From CAZYQW01 sp964649825 (lineage in GTDB: Bacteria; Planctomycetota; B15-G4; JADJEK01), in NCBI GenBank assembly GCA_964649825.1, contig CAZYQW010000067.1, forward strand, positions 1-64,000: a stretch of 64,000 nt of DNA, written 5' to 3'. The position numbers were made by a program, and so were the translations under genes. Positions 49,301 through 57,400 of this stretch are shown piece by piece; the stretch's first letter is position 1, and every line of letters starts with the position of its first letter. The notes under the pieces were generated by a model. The model did not search any database. It had not been told where the DNA came from and worked only from the letters and a program-made list of their open reading frames with translations.

Positions 49301-49905
49301 GCTAGCACTGCGCTCCCCGCCTCAGCAAGGAGCGTTCCGTCGTCCAGAATAGCCTCTTTGAGCCCGTTTCGTGCCGAAACGAAGGAGACTGCGGGAAACG
49401 CCCCCCGCGTCCCTCGCTCGTTTCGGGCGGAAAACCCCGGCGCTGCGGTCGACTCGCGTGCCTCCAATCGACAGTCACCTGGAGAGGTAATCCCAGCCGT
49501 AGATGAGCGAGCTTCCGAGGTGCTCCGTGACGAATCACGAGGGCGCACGACAACCACCACGTGTCCCGTTCATTGCTCTCCTCCATGCGCGGGTGAGGCC
49601 GCGGGGCGAAGGCCTGCGCTTTCCTGCGCCGGAGCTCAGTCCCAGTTGGCAGGGGGATGGACCGAATAGACTCCGCGGGCGCACCCGGAACTCTGAGTGT
49701 CCGGGATTGTAGCTGCGGCGCGCGCTCCCTCAGTCTTCTTCGTCTCGGTCCGGCATAAGGAATCCTGCGCCTTGCTGCCCGATGCGTCCACATTCACGAC
49801 TCATTCTTCGCCGAACCGACGTGGGCGGTGAAGTCTGCCGGGTGGTGGTGCGCAGTGGTACACTCGTGCCGAGAGATTCCGAACCGCCAAGAGGAGGGTC
49901 CTCCG
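49301..49905. other. Non-coding divergent region
   Basis: About 600 nt between the Cys/His-rich gene (minus) and the FG-GAP gene (plus). I see no supportable gene; the open frames on the minus strand lack family or signal features. It holds one clean palindrome, listed separately, and should contain both divergent promoters. Confidence 0.5.
49365..49381. promoter_or_regulatory. Palindrome, candidate operator of the metal island
   Basis: CGTTTCG-TGC-CGAAACG is a perfect 7-bp inverted repeat with a 3-nt centre, 65 nt upstream of the first gene of the metal/redox run. Its size and symmetry fit a dimeric regulator site. No regulator gene lies nearby, and the assignment is tentative. Confidence 0.35.
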
Positions 49906-51594
49906 TTGTGCTCCCTTCTTCCCTGCACATTTACGAACCTCGCCATCTTGCTCGTCTTGGCCGCGCCCGCTTCGGCGCAGAACGTCCTGCACACGTTCGT
50001 CGGCGACGCGCCGTCGACGGGCTTCGGCTGCGCGGTCGCGAACGCGGGCGACGTCGACGGGGATGGTCGCGCCGACGTGATCGTCGGCATCCCGTACGAA
50101 GACGACAACGGCCTCTACTCCGGGATGGCGCGCGTCTACTCGGGGGCGAACGGATCGGTCCTCCGGACCTTCCTCGGGACGCAGACCAACGACTTCTTCG
50201 GCTTCGCCGTGGACGGCGCGGGCGACGTGGACGGCGACGGGCGCGACGACGTGATCGTCGGCGCCTATAGCGGCTGGGTCAGCGTGGTCGACGCCGGGCT
50301 CGTGCGCGTCCACTCGGGCCAGACCGGCGCCGTGCTCTTCGCGTTCGAGGGCGACTCCACCCACGACGAGCTTGGCATCGCGGTGGCTGGCGCCGGGGAC
50401 GTGAACGCCGACGGCTTCGTGGATCTCGTCGCCGGGGCCGACGGCGACGACGACAACGGCTCGAAGTCGGGGAGCGCCCGCGTCTTCTCCGGTCAGGACG
50501 GAACCGTCCTCTACACCTTCCACGGCGACTCGGCCGGCGACTCCCTTGGCCTCACGGTCGACGGGGCTGGGGACGTGGACGGCGACGGGTTCGACGATCT
50601 CGTCGCGGGTGCCTACGAGGACGACAACACCGCTGCGAACGCTGGCAGCGCGCGTGTCTTCTCCGGCAAGGACGGAGCGATCCTCTACACCTTCGACGGG
50701 GACTCGGCGTTCGACGGCCTCGGCTTTGCCGTGGCCGGAGCCGGCGATGTCAACGGCGACGGCCACGGCGATCTTCTCGTCGGCGCCCCCTTCGACGACA
50801 ACACGTTCCTGAGCGCAGGGAGCGCGCGCCTCCTGTCGGGCATCGACGGATCGCTCCTCCTCGCCTTCGACGGCACCGGGATGTTCAGCCACTTCGGCGC
50901 CGCGGTGGGACCCGCGGGGGACGCGGACGGCGACGGGTTCGCGGACGTCGTCGCCGGCGGCTTCTTCCTCGGCGACCTGCCGAGCCAGAGCAGTGCCCGC
51001 GTCTTCTCGGGGGTCGACGGCTCAGAGCTCTACCGCGTGGAGGACCCAACGGGCGTCGACGCGTTCGGCGAGGCCGTGGCGGGCGGCGGCGACGTCGACG
51101 ACGACGGGCACGACGACTTCATCGTCGCCGTGCGCGACCTCGACTTCTCGCCCATGGGGGACTTCGTCCGGGTCTACACGGGCAAACCCTCCGTGGTGTC
51201 GTTCGGAACGGGTTGCGGCGGGCTCGCGGCTCTCTGGCAGGGCGAGCCCGTGATCGGCACCGCTGACCTCAAGGTCCACCTCGCCGGCGCCCCGCCCCTG
51301 GCGCCATGCGCGTTGCTCGTCGGCGTGAGCGACGTGAGCTGGCTTGGCATCCCCTTGCCGTTCGACCTCGCGGCCGCCGGCGCGCCCGGCTGCATGCTGT
51401 ACACCTCCCTCGACGCCCTGGTCCCCGCGACTACCTCGGCCATCGGAGAAGCAACGGTCACGTTCGCGCTCCCGAACGTTCCGGCGTTCGTGGGGCTCGT
51501 GGGATTCCTGCAGTGGATGGCGGCGGATCCGGGCGCCAACCCGCTCGGCTTCACCTTCTCGGGCGCCATCGAGATCACCGTCCAGGCGTCCTGA
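49906..51594 (+). CDS. Secreted FG-GAP beta-propeller protein
   Basis: 562 aa. The TTG at 49906 is chosen because AGGAGGG lies 7 nt upstream and a signal peptide follows at once (LAILLVLAAPASAQ). Seven FG-GAP/integrin-alpha-like repeats are visible, each with a calcium-binding core such as GDVDGDGRADVIVG, GDVDGDGRDDVIVG or GDVNADGFVDLVAG. The last 130 residues form a separate beta domain beginning GTGCGGLAALWQGEP, a tail I associate with extracellular Planctomycetota proteins. Likely role: surface or secreted binding. Confidence 0.85.
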   Translation: MCSLLPCTFTNLAILLVLAAPASAQNVLHTFVGDAPSTGFGCAVANAGDVDGDGRADVIVGIPYEDDNGLYSGMARVYSGANGSVLRTFLGTQTNDFFGFAVDGAGDVDGDGRDDVIVGAYSGWVSVVDAGLVRVHSGQTGAVLFAFEGDSTHDELGIAVAGAGDVNADGFVDLVAGADGDDDNGSKSGSARVFSGQDGTVLYTFHGDSAGDSLGLTVDGAGDVDGDGFDDLVAGAYEDDNTAANAGSARVFSGKDGAILYTFDGDSAFDGLGFAVAGAGDVNGDGHGDLLVGAPFDDNTFLSAGSARLLSGIDGSLLLAFDGTGMFSHFGAAVGPAGDADGDGFADVVAGGFFLGDLPSQSSARVFSGVDGSELYRVEDPTGVDAFGEAVAGGGDVDDDGHDDFIVAVRDLDFSPMGDFVRVYTGKPSVVSFGTGCGGLAALWQGEPVIGTADLKVHLAGAPPLAPCALLVGVSDVSWLGIPLPFDLAAAGAPGCMLYTSLDALVPATTSAIGEATVTFALPNVPAFVGLVGFLQWMAADPGANPLGFTFSGAIEITVQAS

Positions 51595-51700
51595 CGGCTT
51601 GACGCGGGTCAGAAGGAAACGCCGGCGCCCCGCGCGGGAGCGCCGGCATCTCTCGTTGCAGCCCAGGCGCGCGTTACGCGCCGCTCAATGGCTCAACGCC

Positions 51701-53464
51701 TCAATGGAGGAAGAACCACTTCGCCACAGACGGGACGCCATTGCAATTCAGGGCAAACAGCATGTACCAGCCGCGCGGCGCCACGGGATGCGGGTGGATC
51801 CCGTCGGGCGCCCGGACCGTGAACGTGCTGCCGCTCCGCGTGAAGTCCATCGCCAGCACGCGCTGTCCCGAGTCGGTGTGGTGCGTCACCGACATCGGAT
51901 AGACGAGCACGATCTTCTTGATGATCGTCGCCTGCGTCGTCGTCATCGTGAACGTCTGGCCGTGGTGCACGAGGCTCGGAGCGGAGGTGATGACGGGGCG
52001 CGCGCCCTTGTAGAGGTAGGGCGGGTTGAAGACCTCGACCCACTCGAAGTCGCCGCCCGCGGTCATCACCTGGCCGCTCGGCAGGAGACAGGTCGACGAG
52101 TGGTAGCCGCGCGGGTACTGCAGGCTGTCCTGGGTGGTCCAGACGTTCGTGGCCGGGTTGTAGATCTGGGACGTAAGCGCCCCGTCGCCGCCGAAGCCGA
52201 GGACGGTGCCGTCGGGCAGCAGCACCGCGTGCGCATGCTGGCGGGGCTCGGACAGCGTCGTCGGCGGATCCCACGGCGTGCCCGGCGTCAGCGGCGAGAC
52301 GTCGATGGACTCGGCCGTGTCCTGGCCGCTCGGGTCGGGATCGCCGCCGGCGAACACCATGATCTTGGAGTCGTACTCGTGGGGGTTCGCGGGGTTCCGC
52401 TGCAGGAGCTGCACCGCCATCCCTTCCGTGCGGTCCGGATGGCCGAGTGGCGTCGTCATCTCGATCCATTCGCCCGTGGTCGCCGAGGTGAAGGTGAAAT
52501 ACCACGCCGTGGTCCCCGGGGTGTCGCTGAAATGCCAGCCCGTCCGCGAGAAGAAGAGCTCGCCGGTCGGCAGCACGTGCAGGCTCGGATACGTCTCGGG
52601 GAAGAGGCGGTCGGCACCGCCCGGATTCCAGGGCGGGCCCGTCAAGGTCGTCCAAGTGTCCGCGGCGTCGTCATAGACCTCGCACTGGACCGCGTACCCG
52701 CCGGTGCCATTGAGACCGCCGGCGACGAAGACTAGGCCCTCGCCGAGGTTCACTGCCGTCGGGTACCAGCGCCGGTTCGCCATGTCCGCTGCCTGCGTCC
52801 ACCAGCCCTTGCCATTGGGTCCTCCGAACGGATCGAACCGCCACGCCGAGTCGAGCGCGTTCCCTGACGAGTTGCCGCCGCCGCCGACGGCCATCAGCTC
52901 GCCCGTCGACAGGAAGACATGGTGGCTGCACCACAGGAAGTCATTCGGGAAGTTGTCCGGGTAGCTGAACAGTGGGGTCACCTGGCTCGTCGGGTCCCAC
53001 AGCAGCACCTCGTTGGAATCGAACTCGGGGAAGAACAGCACCTTCCCGGTGGGCAGCATCGAGGCGTGCGCGGTCGGGAACGTTCCGCCAGCCGGGAACT
53101 GCGTCTCGTACGGCAACGTGTTCCACTGTCCGATGGCGTTCGGGTTGATGCCGCAGCAGACGTAGCAGGCGCAGAGCCTCTTCAGCGTCTCGCCCGTCGG
53201 ATCGATCGCGAGCAGGTCGGCCTCGAGCTCATCGGCCGAGGTGTAGCCACCCTTGTCGTCGCGGTACTTGAGGATCTCCTCCGCGACGGCGTCGGTGATC
53301 TTCGCGCAGAGCTGCAGCGCCGACGGCTTCTCGGCCGCGTTCACGACGTCCACGAGGACCTGCGGCGCCTTCTCGTCGTTCTGCGCGAACGAGGTCGAGC
53401 CACCAAGCAGCAGCACGGCGAACGGAAGCAACGTACGGAAGCGCCACTTTTTCGAAGCTATCAT
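51701..53464 (-). CDS. Galactose-oxidase-like kelch protein with DUF1929 C-terminus
   Basis: 587 aa with a signal peptide (LLPFAVLLLGGSTSFAQ). Residues about 50-105 look like a helix-hairpin-helix/ComEA-type module (ITDAVAEEILKYRDDKGGYTSADEL) plus a Cys cluster. A kelch seven-bladed propeller follows (HASMLPTGKVLFFP, HHVFLSTGELMAVGGGGN, RRWYPTAVNL, HAHAVLLPDGTVLGFGG, YHSSTCLLPSGQVMTAGG), then a DUF1929 domain as in galactose oxidase and glyoxal oxidase. These are mononuclear copper radical oxidases; I can see Tyr, His and Cys candidates but cannot fix the Tyr-Cys cofactor. GGAGGAGG precedes the ATG. Confidence 0.85.
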   Translation of the reverse strand: MIASKKWRFRTLLPFAVLLLGGSTSFAQNDEKAPQVLVDVVNAAEKPSALQLCAKITDAVAEEILKYRDDKGGYTSADELEADLLAIDPTGETLKRLCACYVCCGINPNAIGQWNTLPYETQFPAGGTFPTAHASMLPTGKVLFFPEFDSNEVLLWDPTSQVTPLFSYPDNFPNDFLWCSHHVFLSTGELMAVGGGGNSSGNALDSAWRFDPFGGPNGKGWWTQAADMANRRWYPTAVNLGEGLVFVAGGLNGTGGYAVQCEVYDDAADTWTTLTGPPWNPGGADRLFPETYPSLHVLPTGELFFSRTGWHFSDTPGTTAWYFTFTSATTGEWIEMTTPLGHPDRTEGMAVQLLQRNPANPHEYDSKIMVFAGGDPDPSGQDTAESIDVSPLTPGTPWDPPTTLSEPRQHAHAVLLPDGTVLGFGGDGALTSQIYNPATNVWTTQDSLQYPRGYHSSTCLLPSGQVMTAGGDFEWVEVFNPPYLYKGARPVITSAPSLVHHGQTFTMTTTQATIIKKIVLVYPMSVTHHTDSGQRVLAMDFTRSGSTFTVRAPDGIHPHPVAPRGWYMLFALNCNGVPSVAKWFFLH

Positions 53465-53791
53465 CGAGTCTTCCTCCTCCAACTCACGGTGACACAGGGC
53501 AGGTCAGGCGAGTCTCGTCACCAGTCCTCCCGACGGCCGCGACGCGGTCGGTCGAGAGCGGTGATGTGTCGTGCGCCAGGACGAGTGCGCTCGGACAGCC
53601 CGCCGGATGTCCGCCTCGCCGAGGATGCCTTCACCGGTAGCCTCCGCTCGGGGTTCGCCCTGAAGTCGCGGAGCCCACTCTAGCGGAACGAGGGAGAAGG
53701 CATCCAGTGCACGCCTGCCCGTGACCCGCCGACTCGATCGCCCGCCCACCCACGCCGCGTGGCGTCCGCCCGACCTCGGCGCCGCGCACCG

Positions 53792-53821
53792 TTGACACCT
53801 CCTTCGCTCCTGCCGTAGCGT
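53792..53821 (+). promoter_or_regulatory. Candidate sigma-70-type promoter of the second multicopper oxidase
   Basis: TTGACA at 53792-53797 and TAGCGT at 53816-53821 are 18 nt apart. Transcription would start about 25 nt before the ATG at 53854. The -35 is perfect; the -10 is weak. The 389-nt gap between the divergent oxidase genes holds nothing else that I can name. Confidence 0.4.
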
Positions 53822-53853
53822 CTGCGCACCTGCTCAACCGGAAGTCGACGAAA

Positions 53854-55605
53854 ATGGAGCCCTTCATGAAGAAGCAGGAGCAGAAACTCAACCGCCGCCG
53901 GCTGCTGGCCGCTGGCATCGCCGCGGCCGTGGCGCTGGGCACTTTCGCCCAGATCGCCGCGGCCCAGAGCCCGGGAGTCCCGTGCGTTCCCGGTCCCACG
54001 CCGGTCGTCGTCCCCTTCCGTGAGCCGCCCGTCGTCTCGTCGGTCAACGGCGTGCTCAAGTACACGCTCAACGTCGTCGGGAAGATCATCACCGTCATGG
54101 GACCGAACGGCGAGCAGAAGGAGCTCGTGCGCACCTACGACGGCATGTTCCCCGGCCCGACCTTCAAGATCCGCCGCGGCGACCGAATGGCGCTCAAGAT
54201 CGTCAACAAGCTACCGAAGGACAAGTGCAACCCCGCCAACCTCGACTTCTGCTGCACCGAGGACGAGGACTCGGTCTGCTGCGACGACTTCGACGTCAAC
54301 AAGCCCCACTGCTTCAACACCACCAATCTCCACACCCACGGCCTGCACGTCTCGCCGGCCTCGTTCCTCGACGCGAACGGCGAGCTGATCGCCTCGGACG
54401 ACGTGCTGCTCCACATCCATCCCGGCCACGCGCAGAAGTACTGCATCGACGTGCCCAAGTTCCACGCGCCCGGCAGCTTCTGGTATCACGCCCACAAGCA
54501 CGGCGCGACCGCCCTGCAGCTCTTGAACGGCCTGTGCGGCGCGCTGATCCTCGAGGAGGACGATGACGAGAAGATCCTGAAGGACGGCCAAGTCGACCGG
54601 GTGTGGATCATGCAGGAGGTGATGCAGGGCCCGGCCAGCTCCGTCTACACCTGCTTCCCGCCGGACACCTCCTTCATTATCAACGGTGTCTGCCAGCCCA
54701 CGCTCGTCATGCGGCCCGGCGAGGTACAGCGCTGGCGCTTCGTCAACGCCACGTCGACGCCGCGCGGCGTCAGCAGCATCGAGCTGCTCGATGCTGCCGG
54801 CAACCAGATCCCCATGCATTTGATCGCGGTGGACGGCATCACGTTCTATGGCAAGCCTCCGCGGCCTACCCTGGGATGGGAGCTGACCCCGGGCGGCCGT
54901 GCTGACTTCCTGGTGCAGATCCCGCCGACTGGGACCGCAGGCGTGTACCGGGTGCACAAGAACGTCGTTGCCGGCGCGCCCGCCTCCGCGCCCCAGGTCC
55001 TCGCCTACGTCGTGGTCCAAGGCCCCGTCGTCCTCGACCAAATTCCCGCCGTGCTGCCCAAGCGGCCGGACTACGCCTGCTACCTCGAGCCGATCCACCT
55101 CGATATGCCGCCGGCACGGACCGTCTCGTTCTCGGTCGAGGGCGCCTGCGGCGCGCCAGGGGACCTGATCGGCACGGACTTCCTCATCGACGGCGAGAAG
55201 TTCGATCCCACGGTCGTGGATCACGCCGTCCCGCTGGGAGCCACCGAGGAGTGGGCGTTGCTGAACACCTCGGGAATGCGCCACCCCTTCCACATCCACG
55301 TGAACTCCTTCCAGGTCGTCGGCGAGGTGGTCGACCCCACGGGCCCGGACGACCCCACGAACTGGATGTGGCGCGACACCGTGCCCATTCCTGCGGTCGG
55401 GCAAGGCGGACAGGTCAACATCCGCCACCGCTTCCTCGACTATGACGGGCTCTTCGTCCTCCACTGCCACGTGCTCAACCACGAGGACCTGGGGATGATG
55501 CAGCTCGTCAAGGTGGGCAATCCGGTGATCGATCCAGAGACCGGGGCGCGGATCTCCGGCGACGGCGTCGGCCCATGCGAGCCCTTGAGCGACTGCGAGT
55601 TCTGA
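53854..55605 (+). CDS. Multicopper oxidase, bilirubin-oxidase/CotA-like
   Basis: 583 aa with a Tat-type signal (NRRRLLAAGIAAAVALG). Copper motifs are HTHGLH, WYHAHKHG, HPFHIHV and the T1/T3 end HCHVLNHEDLGMM, where Met is the likely axial ligand. An insertion rich in Cys (DFCCTEDEDSVCCDD) lies between the first cupredoxin strands and is unusual. It is divergent from the copper radical oxidase gene, so the two copper enzymes may be co-regulated. GGAAG lies about 9 nt before the ATG; MKKQEQ at 53866 is a possible start. Confidence 0.9.
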   Translation: MEPFMKKQEQKLNRRRLLAAGIAAAVALGTFAQIAAAQSPGVPCVPGPTPVVVPFREPPVVSSVNGVLKYTLNVVGKIITVMGPNGEQKELVRTYDGMFPGPTFKIRRGDRMALKIVNKLPKDKCNPANLDFCCTEDEDSVCCDDFDVNKPHCFNTTNLHTHGLHVSPASFLDANGELIASDDVLLHIHPGHAQKYCIDVPKFHAPGSFWYHAHKHGATALQLLNGLCGALILEEDDDEKILKDGQVDRVWIMQEVMQGPASSVYTCFPPDTSFIINGVCQPTLVMRPGEVQRWRFVNATSTPRGVSSIELLDAAGNQIPMHLIAVDGITFYGKPPRPTLGWELTPGGRADFLVQIPPTGTAGVYRVHKNVVAGAPASAPQVLAYVVVQGPVVLDQIPAVLPKRPDYACYLEPIHLDMPPARTVSFSVEGACGAPGDLIGTDFLIDGEKFDPTVVDHAVPLGATEEWALLNTSGMRHPFHIHVNSFQVVGEVVDPTGPDDPTNWMWRDTVPIPAVGQGGQVNIRHRFLDYDGLFVLHCHVLNHEDLGMMQLVKVGNPVIDPETGARISGDGVGPCEPLSDCEF

Positions 55606-56042
55606 ACGCGGGCGCCGCCGAGGCGTGAAAACGACCCGGCGCGGAACCGTCGCGAGATCTCGCACCCGCTCGTGTGCCGCATGCACGCTGCGCGAGAGGC
55701 GCGGGGCGCCCCGGTCACTCGCGGGCTTCCTTGCGCTCGCCGTGCCGCAATGCAGAAAGATCCACTTCGCCACCGACGGCATGGCATTGCAGGACGACCG
55801 CAACTTCGAGTGACGGGGCGAGTCACCGACCCGATCGGCGCGGCGCCGAGGAAGCCGGCGCCGCCCGGCGGAGGTCCGCCGTTTCTGCACAGTTCCATGC
55901 CCCGTCTCCGCGAGCGGGCTGCCGGCGGTCCCACGGGCGGCGCAAGAGTCGATCTCCACCGGCCCGCGTGTTTCGAACCCGCGGAGCCCTGCCGACCGAC
56001 GAAGCCCCGAGGGAGACGCTCCCCCGGACGCGAAACGACGCC
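55606..56042. other. Non-coding stretch with a gene remnant
   Basis: About 440 nt without a supportable gene. The only recognisable content is the short C-terminal fragment of a galactose-oxidase-like gene on the minus strand at 55750-55791. Confidence 0.5.
55750..55791 (-). pseudogene. C-terminal fragment of a galactose-oxidase-like gene
   Basis: Fourteen minus-strand codons read CNAMPSVAKWIFLH, against CNGVPSVAKWFFLH at the C-terminus of the intact gene at 51701-53464. The stop position is lost (TGC follows), and no further homology is evident on either side. It is probably a recombination scar of a former copy. Confidence 0.6.
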
Positions 56043-56706
56043 ATGCTCATGAAGCCGCTCGTCGCATGGCTCTCCGGGCTCCTGCTGCTCTCGTGCGGCA
56101 CGGGCCCGCCGCCGTCGGCGCCGCCCCACCCCGCGGACCCCGCCGCGGCCGAGGCGCCTCCGCCAAGCTGTCGAGAATCGCTGATACCTACCAAAACGTC
56201 AGGAGAGCCTTTTTTTCTGCGCCGCGAGGCTCGCCCGCGGCGGTGGGAACACCCACAACCCTGCTACCGGCCAGGGGATGATGAACGCCGACGGCAACAC
56301 CCAGTACGTGGACTCCGCAACGACCGGCGTGCCTGGGTATCTGGCCGGCGGAGGCGCAGGTGGGACGAACAATGGCGTAACGACGATGATGGATGCCCCG
56401 ATGCCGAGCGCTCCCGCCGCCGCGGGCGCACTGCAGGCGGCGGTGAACGCGGGTCTGATCCCGCCGGGCTCGGTCCCGATCCGCGTGAAGTTCCGGTTCG
56501 ACTTCGAGACCTACTTGGTCGTGGACGGCTACATCGCGTGGGTCTGGTTGTGGTACGCGGAGTGGATCTTCGACCTGTCGACCAACTCGGTTCATGGTGC
56601 CTGCCGTGGCGTGGCGAGCGGCCCGGCGAGCGGGCTGTCGGCCAACCAGCAGAACGCTCTCAACAACTTCCTCGGCGGTGGTTTCGCCGGCGCGCCGAAT
56701 CCCTGA
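56043..56706 (+). pseudogene. Lipoprotein gene split by a frameshift at a T7 run
   Basis: The first frame starts MLMKPLVAWLSGLLLLSC, a lipobox signal, and continues in a Pro/Ala-rich linker to about 56216. The second frame carries the remainder: LARGGGNTHNPATGQGMMNADGNTQYVDS, then IRVKFRFDFETYLVVDGYIAWVWLWYAEW to the stop at 56706. They are joined at seven consecutive T's (56210-56216), and one frame step there would yield a single protein of about 220 aa. The second frame alone has ATGs at 56278 but no signal peptide. It may be an inactivated gene, a phase-variable gene or a sequencing error. No family recognised. Confidence 0.55.
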
Positions 56707-56728
56707 GCCTCTCCGCAGGAGAGGCTCA
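56704..56728 (-). repeat. Dispersed stem-loop repeat, copy 2
   Basis: Inverted copy of the 11-bp stem-loop at 562-586, with loop GCA. It is followed on the plus strand by a complement of GGAATCTCGAATTC, matching the flank of copy 1. It begins at the stop codon of the preceding gene and could also act as its terminator. Confidence 0.75.
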
Positions 56729-56879
56729 TCCGGAATTCGAGATTCCGGTACATCACGGTGGTCGCCGACCTGGTGAGCGGACGGGTCGCCTGGACGATCC
56801 ATGACCAGGAATGGGGCAGCGGCGGGCCCGTGGTGTTCAACCATGGTCGCCTTCCTCCTCCGATGTAGAGGAGCACCGT

Positions 56880-57242
56880 ATGCTGTTGCCGTCATCGCGC
56901 GCTCACCGCTTCATTGCCCATGACCGCCGCCATGAGGGCGATACTCCGCCCGGGTTCGCTGCGCGCATCGCACGGTCGCCCATCCGAACGGCGCTCGTCG
57001 ACGCCATGGACGACTGGTCGATCTGCGCTGCCGATGGGGAACGCCTCGAATGGCTCCTCAGTGCCATCCGCATCGCCGACCCGGGCTCCGCCTGGCGGCA
57101 GAGGGCGCGCGACTCCGCCACCTGGACGGATCCGGCCGCCCTTGCCGCTCTGGCGCGAGAGGCAGACATCGAAAGCGAGCCTGTGGCACTCCTGCTGATC
57201 GTCGCCGGCCGGTTGCTGCTCTGGGGCCGGAATCGAGCGTAG
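56880..57242 (+). pseudogene. C-terminal fragment of a Ser/Thr kinase-type protein
   Basis: A 120-aa frame whose core, ALVDAMDDWSICAADGERLEWLLSAIRIADPGSAWRQR in part, matches the helical region that follows the kinase domain in many large Planctomycetota kinases. The kinase domain and the repeats that normally surround it are missing, so this is a gene fragment or, less likely, a small protein in its own right. No good ribosome-binding site precedes the ATG. Confidence 0.55.
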
Positions 57243-57400
57243 TCGTCGTCCCTTGCGGCCACGCGGGGGATGGCACGCGCCCGTTCGCGCCTCGGTGTCG
57301 AACTGCCATCCCATGCCACGCCCTTGGTCACGCCGCCGCCGCGCACGTACAGTGGGTGCTTCCATCCAGTGCTTCCATCCATCGGAACCCAGACGCCCCC

